Source: Verrucomicrobiota bacterium
Lineage (GTDB): Bacteria > Verrucomicrobiota > Verrucomicrobiia > Limisphaerales > UBA1096
DNA length: 5,051 nucleotides
Direction: 5' to 3'
Assembly (NCBI GenBank): GCA_015658765.1
Contig: DQOE01000164.1
Span: forward strand, 1-5,051
A program made the position numbers and the translations under genes. Of this stretch, positions 1 to 4,681 are shown in pieces; within the stretch, counting starts at the first letter, position 1; every line of letters starts with the position of its first letter. The notes beneath the pieces were generated by a model. It worked only from the letters and a program-made list of their open reading frames with translations. It was not told the DNA's origin and ran no database searches.

Positions 1-9
1 ACTCGTTGT

Positions 10-26
10 TGATTGAAGGTCAATCA
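10..26. promoter_or_regulatory. Perfect 7-bp inverted repeat upstream of the 86-aa gene
   Basis: TGATTGA (10-16) and TCAATCA (20-26) are perfect inverted arms around a 3-base centre. The dyad ends 23 bases before the ATG at 50 and just before the ribosome binding site. It could be an operator for a dimeric repressor or a short 5'-leader hairpin. The sequence is AT-rich compared with its surroundings, which fits a regulatory site. No promoter boxes can be checked because the window starts at base 1. Confidence 0.4.
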
Positions 27-49
27 GCACGGAAGAAAGGAAACAGAAA

Positions 50-310
50 ATGGCACACTTCGTGAAACTGACACAGGCTTCGCCGAGCGGTTGTACCGAG
101 GATGATTCCAGGATTCTGTTCAACCTCGACACGGTCATCTCCGTTGAACCGGTGGGTGACCAGACAATGATCCAGACCCGATGGGGACGGATGACTGTCA
201 GCGAGGATCTGGACACGATCCTGAATCTGGCGAACGCCGACCGGGGTGGCTTCAAGGCCCCCCAACTCGATTCGTTCACGCGAATCAACGAGGAGTCACT
301 CTCCTTGTAA
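50..310 (+). CDS. Small protein of unknown function, possibly FlbD-like
   Basis: An 86-residue soluble protein with no signal peptide or membrane segment. The ATG at 50 is preceded by a purine-rich AAAGGAAAC Shine-Dalgarno at a usual distance, which supports this start. Residues 3-60 read as a short beta-rich unit followed by a helix (ILFNLDTVISVEP, MIQTRWGRMTVSEDLDTILNL). This recalls the small FlbD fold, in which 'ligand/residue - I-x-x-V/I-E - T-x-x-T-G - V-x-E-S - I' elements follow one another. That resemblance is weak, and no flagellar gene is near. Residues 61-86 are polar and probably disordered. An intrinsic terminator follows at 357-399, so it looks like a single-gene unit or the last gene of one. 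Coding status is supported by the ribosome binding site and terminator. The function is unknown. Confidence 0.7.
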   Translation: MAHFVKLTQASPSGCTEDDSRILFNLDTVISVEPVGDQTMIQTRWGRMTVSEDLDTILNLANADRGGFKAPQLDSFTRINEESLSL

Positions 311-314
311 CGCA

Positions 315-328
315 CGGGCGAAGGCCCG
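315..328 (+). other. Small hairpin just after the 86-aa gene
   Basis: CGGGC (315-319) and GCCCG (324-328) form a 5-bp GC stem with a 4-base loop, starting 4 bases after the TAA. No T-run follows, so it is not a terminator by itself. It may protect the 3' end of the message or pause polymerase before the terminator at 357-399. Confidence 0.35.
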
Positions 329-356
329 ATTTGGAAATACTGAATAAGAACTGACC

Positions 357-399
357 CGCAGCCGGTTGCTCCCAAAAGGACGCTGGCTGCGTTTTTTTT
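357..399 (+). terminator. Intrinsic terminator of the 86-aa gene
   Basis: CGCAGCC (357-363) pairs perfectly with GGCTGCG (385-391), and the stem can be lengthened by G-T and G-C pairs (364/384, 365/383). Eight consecutive T residues (392-399) follow directly. GC-rich stem plus uninterrupted T-run is the standard Rho-independent layout. It lies 47 bases after the stop codon at 308-310. The loop is long (about 17 bases), which is the only weak point. Confidence 0.8.
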
Positions 400-427
400 G
401 GGTGGGGCTTTCGCGGGAGCGTTTTGG

Positions 428-447
428 GGTGCGGTTCTCTGCACCGC
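428..447. repeat. Hairpin with alternative pairings, flanked by a 10-base near-repeat
   Basis: GGTGC (428-432) pairs with GCACC (441-445), or alternatively GCGGT (431-435) pairs with ACCGC (443-447). The two foldings exclude each other. CGTTTTGGGG just before and CGCTTTGGGG overlapping the end are near-identical direct copies. No T-run follows, so this is not a terminator. Its role is unknown, and it may be a decayed repeat element. Confidence 0.3.
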
Positions 448-490
448 TTTGGGGACAGTACAATGAGCCGGTTGTTTGCCAGTTCAAAAT

Positions 491-558
491 AATCCTGTCC
501 ATCCATGTTCCAATTTGGTCAGGAAAAATAAACAAGGGTGGACAGGATAGACAGGATT
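491..558. repeat. CCTGTC-type inverted repeat with 9-bp tandem right arm
   Basis: The left arm AATCCTGTCCATCC (491-504) matches the reverse complement of GGATAGACAGGATT (545-558) at 13 of 14 positions, with a 40-base interior. The right arm contains the tandem units GACAGGATA (541-549) and GACAGGATT (550-558). GGTGGACAGGAT at 538-548 offers a second register. From memory, similar 'AATCCTGTC..ATCC' spacers recur in many environmental genomes. It is probably a non-autonomous interspersed repeat, with no gene of its own. Confidence 0.6.
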
Positions 559-577
559 GGAGTGACCACCAAGCGCA

Positions 578-587
578 CTTGGCCAAG
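578..587. repeat. CTTGGCCAAG palindrome, copy 1
   Basis: A perfect 10-bp palindrome in the spacer. The flanks (A/C) do not extend it, although GCGC lies close by on the left. It is one of four exact copies of this 10-mer in the window (others at 1402, 2859 and 4623). Confidence 0.75.
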
Positions 588-604
588 CCCGTTCACCCTC
601 ATCC

Positions 605-638
605 GGCCTTCGGCCACCTTCTCCCTCGAGGGAGAAGG
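605..638. repeat. REP-like double hairpin with a 22-bp perfect palindrome
   Basis: GGCC (605-608) and GGCC (612-615) form a 4-bp stem around TTC. Directly after it, bases 617-638 form a perfect palindrome with 11-base arms (CCTTCTCCCTC, then its reverse complement). Two adjacent hairpins preceded by CCCTCATCC look like a palindromic interspersed repeat unit (REP/BIME-like). On RNA from either strand it would fold stably. It lies 69 bases beyond the glycosylase stop codon on the minus strand and could act as a 3'-end stabiliser or transcription barrier for that gene. No T-run is present on the minus-strand side. Confidence 0.7.
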
Positions 639-650
639 AATTCTCTGGTT

Positions 651-680
651 TCATTCGTGTTTCTTCGCGTGAATTCGCGG
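651..680. repeat. Three degenerate 10-bp tandem units with TTCG core
   Basis: Units TCATTCGTGT (651-660), TTCTTCGCGT (661-670) and GAATTCGCGG (671-680) share TTCG-[TC]-G at the same phase. The 10-bp period equals about one DNA helical turn. From memory, spacers of the 'ATTCGTG..ATTCGTGG' type are widespread in planctomycete and verrucomicrobial intergenic DNA. No coding meaning is apparent. Confidence 0.5.
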
Positions 681-706
681 TTGAAAACAAAACATCCAGC
701 CAAGCG

Positions 707-1558
707 CTACCGGCGTTGGAAGTAGCCTCTTTGTTTTTCGCTGATAGGCATGTTGAGGCGTTCCATCACCTGCATCATGTCCTCCCAGACGTGGCGCTTG
801 ATCACCCACGACTGGTTGCGCAGCAGGTAGGACGGGTGGAAGGTGGGCATCACCGGCACGCCCCGGTACGCCTGCCAGTTGCCACGCAGTCGCGTGATGC
901 CGGACGGCATTTTGCCGAGCAGCCCCTCGACGGCGGTTCCGCCCAGCGCGACCATCACCCTGGGCTGGATGATCTCGATCTGCCGCTTGACCCACGGGAA
1001 ACAGGTTTCCATTTCCTCGGGGCGCGGCTTGCGGTTGCCGTAAACCTTGCCGGGCGTGTCGGGGCGGCACTTGAGGATGTTGGCGATGTACACCTTGTCG
1101 CGATCCAGCCCGGTGGCCTCGATGATCTTGGTCAGCAACTGGCCGGCAGCGCCGACGAACGGTTCGCCCTCCTTGTCCTCGTCCAGCCCCGGCGCCTCGC
1201 CGATGAGCATCAACTCCGCATGGACGGTGCCGACGCCGAACACGACCTGCGTTCGCGTCGATACGAGGTGCGCGCACTGGGCGCAGGCCAGCGCCTCGTC
1301 GCGCAGCTTGGTCATCGCGGATTCTTTATCGGCGGCGGAGAGCTTGGGCGAATCGTAAACGCTTGGCTCGTCGGGGTGCTGCGCGATGATGGTTGGTGCC
1401 GCTTGGCCAAGCGGGGCGGTCGTGGTTTTTTGTGCGGCCGGCGTGGCCAGGCGCAACAGCGACTCCGGCGACGCATCGACGTAGCGCACGCCCCGCTGCT
1501 TGAGCGACTCGAGGTGACCAATGGTGGCGTCGAGCAGTTGATGATATGCGCCGGGCAT
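707..1558 (-). CDS. Type-4 (Fe-S) uracil-DNA glycosylase
   Basis: This enzyme removes uracil from DNA and so starts base-excision repair of deaminated cytosine. The protein has 283 residues from the ATG at 1558, and a GTG at 1594 would add 12. I prefer the ATG, although neither start has a clear Shine-Dalgarno. Residues 1-30 form a helical segment ([19 protein letters not shown]). Residues 35-85 are an Ala/Pro/Ser-rich linker, and the catalytic domain is about 86-270. Family 4 hallmarks are all present: [21 protein letters not shown] (120-140), four cysteines for a [4Fe-4S] cluster (C92, C95, C164, C186), and the HPSYLLR motif (241-247). The classic thermophile enzymes have about 190-220 residues, so the N-terminal extension is extra, as seen in several environmental relatives. 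The linker carries a 16-bp palindromic repeat (1399-1414) read as PLGQAA. The gene runs opposite to all its neighbours and is probably transcribed alone. Family assignment is secure; activity is inferred from the motifs. Confidence 0.95.
   Translation of the reverse strand: MPGAYHQLLDATIGHLESLKQRGVRYVDASPESLLRLATPAAQKTTTAPLGQAAPTIIAQHPDEPSVYDSPKLSAADKESAMTKLRDEALACAQCAHLVSTRTQVVFGVGTVHAELMLIGEAPGLDEDKEGEPFVGAAGQLLTKIIEATGLDRDKVYIANILKCRPDTPGKVYGNRKPRPEEMETCFPWVKRQIEIIQPRVMVALGGTAVEGLLGKMPSGITRLRGNWQAYRGVPVMPTFHPSYLLRNQSWVIKRHVWEDMMQVMERLNMPISEKQRGYFQRR
1399..1414. repeat. 16-bp CTTGGCCAAG-family palindrome inside the glycosylase gene
   Basis: CCGCTTGGCCAAGCGG is a perfect 16-bp palindrome containing the shared 10-mer at 1402-1411. 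It lies in frame within the glycosylase linker and encodes PLGQAA (residues 49-54). The linker is the part of the protein with no catalytic motif, so a repeat could be tolerated there. Confidence 0.8.
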
Positions 1559-1571
1559 CGACGAACAAGGT

Positions 1572-1603
1572 AGGCCAAGTCGCTGCCCGGGCACAGGCCA
1601 AGT
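1572..1603. promoter_or_regulatory. Direct repeats flanking a palindrome upstream of the glycosylase gene
   Basis: AGGCCAAGT occurs at 1572-1580 and again at 1595-1603, and the perfect 10-bp palindrome TGCCCGGGCA (1584-1593) lies between them. The block sits 14-45 bases upstream of the ATG at 1558, where an operator or leader element would be expected. Both 9-mers also resemble half of the CTTGGCCAAG family (ACTTGGCCT on the minus strand), so they may be decayed repeat copies rather than a regulatory site. A GTG start at 1594 would put most of this block inside the gene. Confidence 0.3.
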
Positions 1604-1631
1604 TATTCACCGGCGCAACGCTACGGCTTGC

Positions 1632-1766
1632 TCACTGGACGATCTGCTTCTGCGTGGCGAGCAACTCGAGCGCCGTGACCTCGTCGCCCTCCGTGAGCTT
1701 GGAGAACCCGACGATGTCGGTGAAGACAATGGGGGCCAAGCGGCGCGTATGTTGTCGTGTATCCAC
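1632..1766 (-). pseudogene. Truncated class III adenylate/guanylate cyclase domain
   Basis: The minus-strand frame ending in TGA at 1632-1634 reads RRLAPIVFTDIVGFSKLTEGDE followed by a helical segment ending at QKQIVQ. This is the very start of a class III nucleotide cyclase catalytic domain, including the first metal-binding aspartate (D17 counted from the GTG at 1766). After about 44 residues the frame stops. The second metal-binding aspartate, the transition-state residues and about 130 further residues are absent. I could not find them in another frame in the 70 bases before the glycosylase gene. The start is uncertain; GTG at 1766 is the nearest one that keeps the homologous part. A full cyclase was probably cut by deletion, leaving its 5' end. 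It cannot be an active cyclase. A frameshift alone does not explain it, since the downstream DNA is a different gene. Confidence 0.75.
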
Positions 1767-1789
1767 GGAAACTGTCCGCGAACCGCAGC

Positions 1790-1803
1790 CGCTTGACCAA
1801 GCG
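1790..1803. repeat. Degenerate copy of the CTTGGCCAAG palindrome
   Basis: CGCTTGACCAAGCG matches the extended palindrome except for one base (A for G at 1796). It lies in the spacer between the cyclase remnant and the aminotransferase gene, close to further half-copies GGCCAAGCG (1734-1742) and GCCAAGCGG (1851-1859). Confidence 0.5.
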
Positions 1804-1823
1804 CATGAAAGCAAAACCCAGCG

Positions 1824-1853
1824 GGCAAGCACGGCTTCCCGTGCGTCCTTGCC
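1824..1853. other. Bulged 11-bp hairpin upstream of the aminotransferase gene
   Basis: An outer stem GGCAAG (1824-1829) / CTTGCC (1848-1853) stacks on an inner stem CACGG (1830-1834) / CCGTG (1839-1843) with a CTTC loop. The only interruption is a 4-base bulge (1844-1847) on the 3' side. It ends 42 bases before the aminotransferase ATG and could be a leader hairpin if transcription starts upstream. It could equally be another interspersed repeat. No leader peptide rich in Ile/Leu/Val codons is visible, so classical ilv attenuation is not supported. Confidence 0.4.
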
Positions 1854-1895
1854 AAGCGGGGGTGGATTCCCGTAGGTTTCCCGCCGCTTTTGGGA

Positions 1896-2771
1896 ATGAA
1901 GGTTTACATCAACGGCAAATTTTACAGCGAGCAAAACGCGAAGGTGTCGGTGTTCGACCACGGGCTGCTTTACGGCGACGGCGTGTTCGAGGGCATCCGG
2001 GCGTACCACGGCCGGTTGTTCAAGCTGAAGGAGCACATCGACCGGTTGTTCTGCTCGGCCAAGGCGATCCTGCTCGACCTGCCGATGACGCATGCGGAGT
2101 TGATGGAGGCCACGCTCGAGACGTGCCGCCACAACAAGCTCAACGACGGCTACATCCGATTGGTGGTGACTCGCGGCCGCGGTACGCTGGGCCTGAACCC
2201 CAACCGCTGCTCCGACCCGCAGGTGATCATCATCGCCGGCAAGATCCAGCTTTACCCGCCGAGCCTTTACAAAAAAGGCATGGAGATCGTGACGGTGGCG
2301 ACGACGCGCAACCATCACAACGCGGTCAACCCGGCCATCAAGTCGCTGAACTATCTCAACAACATCATGGCCAAGATCGAGGCGAACATCGCCGGGTACG
2401 AGGAGGCGATCATGCTCAACGCGGAGGGCTACGTGGCCGAGTGCACCGGCGACAATATTTTCATCCTCAAGGACGGGCGGGTGTTCACGCCGCCGCTGTC
2501 GTCCGGCGCGCTGCACGGCATCACCCGCGGCACGGCGATCGATCTGCTGGCCGAGCTTGGGGTGCCAACTTCCGAGCCGAACATGACGCGGTACGACCTG
2601 TTCAACGCCGACGAATGTTTCCTCACCGGCACCGGCGCGGAGATCGTGCCGGTGGTGAAGATCGACCAGCGGGTCATCGGCAACGGCAAGCCGGGGCCGG
2701 TCACGAAGAAGGTGGTCAAGGCGTACCACGAGCTGACCAAGGTCTCCGGCGAGCGGATCGCCAAGCGCTGA
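1896..2771 (+). CDS. ilvE: Branched-chain amino acid aminotransferase (PLP fold type IV)
   Basis: It transfers amino groups between glutamate and the 2-oxo acids of leucine, isoleucine and valine in the cytosol, the last step of their synthesis and first of breakdown. The protein has 291 residues, normal for the short bacterial IlvE class. The ATG at 1896 begins MKVYINGKF, the usual opening beta strand, so the in-frame TTG at 1890 is unlikely. Visible motifs are FDHGLLYGDGVFEGIRAY (20-37), the phosphate-side arginine R50, the PLP-binding lysine K149 in IKSLNYLNN, the cofactor-ring glutamate E182 in AECTGDNIF, and LHGITR (206-211), where relatives mostly have LPGITR. The start has only a weak GGGA. 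A possible promoter is TTGCCA (1849-1854), 18 bases, TAGGTT (1873-1878), which would leave a very short leader. It stands alone, apart from other ilv/leu genes. D-amino-acid aminotransferase and aminodeoxychorismate lyase share the fold, but the overall sequence fits IlvE best. Confidence 0.9.
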   Translation: MKVYINGKFYSEQNAKVSVFDHGLLYGDGVFEGIRAYHGRLFKLKEHIDRLFCSAKAILLDLPMTHAELMEATLETCRHNKLNDGYIRLVVTRGRGTLGLNPNRCSDPQVIIIAGKIQLYPPSLYKKGMEIVTVATTRNHHNAVNPAIKSLNYLNNIMAKIEANIAGYEEAIMLNAEGYVAECTGDNIFILKDGRVFTPPLSSGALHGITRGTAIDLLAELGVPTSEPNMTRYDLFNADECFLTGTGAEIVPVVKIDQRVIGNGKPGPVTKKVVKAYHELTKVSGERIAKR

Positions 2772-2785
2772 GCGCTCTGGGGCAA

Positions 2786-2822
2786 GGATGGCTGTCTCCA
2801 GCCGTCCGCGACGGGGGCTTTT
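2786..2822 (+). terminator. Strong hairpin after ilvE, possible weak terminator
   Basis: GGATGGCTG (2786-2794) pairs with CAGCCGTCC (2799-2807) over 9 bp with one G-T pair and a TCTC loop, 14 bases after the stop codon. An overlapping alternative, CCGTC (2802-2806) with GACGG (2810-2814), is followed by GGGCTTTT. The two folds compete. Only four T residues follow, so as an intrinsic terminator it is weak. It may instead stabilise the message end or be a repeat element. Confidence 0.4.
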
Positions 2823-2858
2823 GCCACGGCCGGCCCGGAGAGCCAGCCCCACCCCGCG

Positions 2859-2868
2859 CTTGGCCAAG
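2859..2868. repeat. CTTGGCCAAG palindrome, spacer copy
   Basis: An exact 10-bp copy preceded by GCG, giving GCGCTTGGCCAAG. The right flank (TTT) breaks the longer palindrome seen at 4620-4635. It is 33 bases upstream of the candidate promoter of the mcsA operon. Confidence 0.75.
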
Positions 2869-2900
2869 TTTGCAAGGGGCAATTTGCCAGCCTTGTGTCT

Positions 2901-2928
2901 TTGATTCTGGCAGGTTTTGTGCTATGTT
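2901..2928 (+). promoter_or_regulatory. Candidate sigma-70 promoter of mcsA-mcsB-clpC
   Basis: TTGATT (2901-2906) and TATGTT (2923-2928) are separated by 16 bases in the only AT-rich stretch upstream of mcsA. Transcription would begin near 2935, leaving a leader of about 70 bases. Two dyads overlap or abut the -35 box: GGCAATTTGCC (2878-2888) and TGCCAG (2885-2890) / CTGGCA (2907-2912). These are candidate operator sites. No Bacillus-type CtsR box (two GGTCAAA heptads) is present. Confidence 0.45.
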
Positions 2929-3003
2929 TTCTGCGTTTTTGAGGGGTCAAACAGCTTGGCCCGGTTGAACTAACAGTACGAACGACAATTTTTTCCCGGA
3001 CGG

Positions 3004-3510
3004 ATGCTCTGCGATATTTGCAAGGAAAAGGAGGCGACGGTTCACTTGACCCAGATGGTTGAGGGGAAGACCAAGAAGATCGACCTGTGCGAGAGTTGCT
3101 CGAAAGCCAAGGGCGTGGACGACCCCACCGGCTTTTCGCTGGCCGACCTGTTGCTGGGCCTCGGCGCCTCGCAGGAGATGGAGGAGTCCGGCAGCACCAC
3201 GGGGAAATGCCCCAAGTGCGGCTTCAGCCAGACGGATTTCAAGAAGACCGGCCGGCTGGGTTGCCCGGACTGTTACGACCACTTCACGGAGGGGGTGGAG
3301 AGCCTACTCAAGAGCATGCACAAGGGCACGCGCCACGTTGGCAAGGCGCCGGCGGTCTGGCAGCAGACGAAGGTGTACGTGGATCGGCTGCACTCGTTGC
3401 AATCCAAGCTGGACAAGGCAGTGGCCAAGGAGGATTACGAAAAGGCGGCGCAGTTGCGCGACGAGATTTCCCGGGTCAAGTCGGAGTACTCCGAGTCCAC
3501 CATTTCCTGA
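3004..3510 (+). CDS. mcsA: McsA-like zinc-binding activator/adaptor of protein arginine kinase
   Basis: In Bacillus, McsA binds McsB, activates its arginine kinase activity and helps hand clients to ClpC. The protein has 168 residues, close to the family's usual size. Four CxxC pairs are intact: CDIC (3-6), CESC (29-32), CPKC (69-72) and CPDC (87-90), giving two predicted zinc sites. Residues 126-162 form a UVR-type helical hairpin (LHSLQSKLDKAVAKEDYEKAAQLRDEISRVK) like that in UvrB and UvrC. The ATG at 3004 gives the standard MLCDIC opening. The preceding CCGGACGG is a poor ribosome binding site. The stop codon is only 3 bases before the mcsB start, so the two are almost surely co-translated. 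No ctsR gene lies upstream, unlike in Bacillota. UvrB itself is excluded by size and by the lack of helicase motifs. Confidence 0.92.
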   Translation: MLCDICKEKEATVHLTQMVEGKTKKIDLCESCSKAKGVDDPTGFSLADLLLGLGASQEMEESGSTTGKCPKCGFSQTDFKKTGRLGCPDCYDHFTEGVESLLKSMHKGTRHVGKAPAVWQQTKVYVDRLHSLQSKLDKAVAKEDYEKAAQLRDEISRVKSEYSESTIS

Positions 3511-3513
3511 GCG

Positions 3514-4614
3514 ATGAACATACAGGATATCCTTTCCAAGCCAGAGGATGCGGCCGGTCGCGAGGGGCCCTCCAACAAGATCGTCCTGTCCAGCCGCGTG
3601 CGACTGGCCCGCAACCTCGCCACCATGCCGTTCCCCGGCTGGGCGAAAAAATCGGTGCGCGTGGAAACCTTCAAGCACATCCGCGACAACGTGATGGAGG
3701 TGGATCCGATGCGGGATGCCTTTCACACCGGCATGGAGGAGTTGTCCACGCTGGACAAGCAACTGCTCGTCGAGCGCCATTTCATCAGCCGGGAGCACGC
3801 CGCCAAGACAGCCGGCAGCGGCATGGTGCTCAGCGGCGACGAGGCCCTGTGCGTGATGATCAACGAGGAGGATCACCTGCGCATGCAGGCCCTGCTGCCG
3901 GGATTGCAGGTGGACAAAGCCTGGATGGCGATCGACCAGTTCGACACCGCGCTGGAGTCCAACCTCGACTACGCCTTCTGCGAGCGACGCGGCTACCTGA
4001 CCGCCTGCCCCACCAACCTTGGCACCGGCATTCGCGTCAGCGCGATGCTGCACCTGCCAGGGCTGGTCTTGAGCGAGCAGATTAACCAGATCATCCAGGC
4101 GGTCAACAAGCTTGGCCTGGCCGTCCGCGGCCTGCACGGCGAAGGCACGGAGGCGCTGGGCAACGTCTTCCAGGTCTCCAACCAGATGACCCTCGGCGAG
4201 ACGGAGTCGGACATCGTCGAGCGGCTCAACAAAGTGCTGTTGCAGATCATCGACCACGAGGAGAACGCCCGGGCCAAGCTCCTCGAGAACAAGGCCAAGA
4301 TGATTTACAACCACATCGGCCGGGCCTACGGCATCCTGGCCAATTCCCACAGCATCTCCTCCAAGGAGACCATGAATCTGCTGTCGCTCTTCCGGCTCGG
4401 CATCGACCTGTCCCTGTTCCCCGGCAACAAGCCGGCGTTGACCGAGGAGCTGTTCATCATCACCCAGCCGGCGCACCTGCAGAAAACCCGGGCGGGCAAA
4501 CTCTCCGCCGAGAAGCGGGACATCCTCCGGGCCAACCTGCTGCGGAGCCGGCTCTTGAAGGTGGATCGCCCGGCCACGCCAGACACCGGGAAAACAGAGG
4601 AGAATGGCGAATAA
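3514..4614 (+). CDS. mcsB: Protein arginine kinase McsB
   Basis: McsB phosphorylates arginine side chains of misfolded or regulatory proteins using ATP; the mark directs them to ClpCP. The 366 residues match the Bacillus enzyme (about 360). The phosphagen-kinase fold is clear: SSRVRLARN (26-34), NEEDHLR (117-123), CPTNLGTGIR (165-174) with the active-site cysteine C165, SAMLHLPGL (176-184) and RGLHGEGTEALGNVFQVSNQ (205-224). The C-terminal domain carries RDILRA (335-340), which fits the RDxxRA phosphoarginine-binding motif found in McsB but not in creatine or arginine kinases; this separates it from metabolic guanidino kinases. The last ~16 residues are polar and variable. The start follows the mcsA stop by 3 bases with no separate ribosome binding site, which implies translational coupling. 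Confidence 0.95.
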   Translation: MNIQDILSKPEDAAGREGPSNKIVLSSRVRLARNLATMPFPGWAKKSVRVETFKHIRDNVMEVDPMRDAFHTGMEELSTLDKQLLVERHFISREHAAKTAGSGMVLSGDEALCVMINEEDHLRMQALLPGLQVDKAWMAIDQFDTALESNLDYAFCERRGYLTACPTNLGTGIRVSAMLHLPGLVLSEQINQIIQAVNKLGLAVRGLHGEGTEALGNVFQVSNQMTLGETESDIVERLNKVLLQIIDHEENARAKLLENKAKMIYNHIGRAYGILANSHSISSKETMNLLSLFRLGIDLSLFPGNKPALTEELFIITQPAHLQKTRAGKLSAEKRDILRANLLRSRLLKVDRPATPDTGKTEENGE

Positions 4615-4619
4615 ACCCA

Positions 4620-4635
4620 GCGCTTGGCCAAGCGC
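4620..4635. repeat. 16-bp CTTGGCCAAG-family palindrome between mcsB and clpC
   Basis: GCGCTTGGCCAAGCGC is a perfect 16-bp palindrome 5 bases after the mcsB stop codon. It contains the same 10-mer as the copies at 578, 1402 and 2859. In the operon transcript it would form an intermolecular or very tight intramolecular fold, because there is no natural loop. That points to a DNA-level role or repeat origin rather than an RNA hairpin. Confidence 0.8.
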
Positions 4636-4654
4636 AGCGGCGGCCATTCCCAAG

Positions 4655-4681
4655 CTGGACAAAACCCGCCGGGGCGTCCAG
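4655..4681 (+). other. Hairpin before clpC
   Basis: CTGGAC (4655-4660) pairs with GTCCAG (4676-4681), and an inner CCC (4665-4667) pairs with GGG (4672-4674). The hairpin ends 17 bases before the clpC ATG, and GAGTATTTTT follows, but the five T residues are too far from the stem for a typical terminator. It could tune the ratio of clpC to mcsAB messages or mark an RNA processing site. Confidence 0.35.

Larger units (their letters stand above)
311..706. other. Non-coding spacer packed with short repeats
   Basis: The 396 bases between the 86-aa gene and the 3' end of the uracil-DNA glycosylase gene hold no convincing reading frame: open frames here have no ribosome binding site and no family resemblance. 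It contains, in order, a small hairpin (315-328), the terminator (357-399), a hairpin-forming stretch at 428-447 flanked by CGTTTTGGGG and CGCTTTGGGG, the CCTGTC inverted repeat (491-558), a CTTGGCCAAG palindrome (578-587), a double-hairpin element (605-638), a degenerate 10-bp tandem repeat (651-680) and a GCCAAGCGC half-site overlapping the glycosylase stop codon (699-707). The pile-up suggests an insertion-tolerant site between two 3' ends. Confidence 0.7.

Noticed and set aside
491..680. CRISPR array or mobile element ends
   Set aside because: The repeats are of different kinds, short and unevenly spaced, with no spacers of uniform length and no transposase or cas gene in the window.
1563..1567. 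GAACA/TGTTC as a LexA half-site upstream of the glycosylase gene
   Set aside because: No inverted partner lies at the required spacing, so an SOS box is not supported.
716..1573. A 285-codon plus-strand open frame opposite the uracil-DNA glycosylase
   Set aside because: The minus strand carries all family 4 motifs. The plus-strand product has no recognisable domain and is a mirror frame.
1632..2882. A 416-codon minus-strand open frame spanning all of ilvE
   Set aside because: It is antisense to ilvE, has low-complexity Arg/His/Leu/Val-rich composition and no family resemblance except its last ~40 codons, which are the cyclase remnant. The long opening is a by-product of GC-rich codon usage.
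2945..2951. GGTCAAA as a CtsR operator
   Set aside because: A CtsR box needs two such heptads spaced by 3 bases. The second half is CTTGGCC-like rather than GTCAAA.
1757..2968. A 403-codon plus-strand frame overlapping ilvE
   Set aside because: It is an out-of-frame shadow of ilvE, rich in Arg/Gly/Pro/His, with no ribosome binding site and no family match.
3304..4662. A 452-codon minus-strand open frame opposite mcsA/mcsB
   Set aside because: It is antisense to two well-conserved genes, with repetitive Leu/Gly/Val/Asp composition and no motif.
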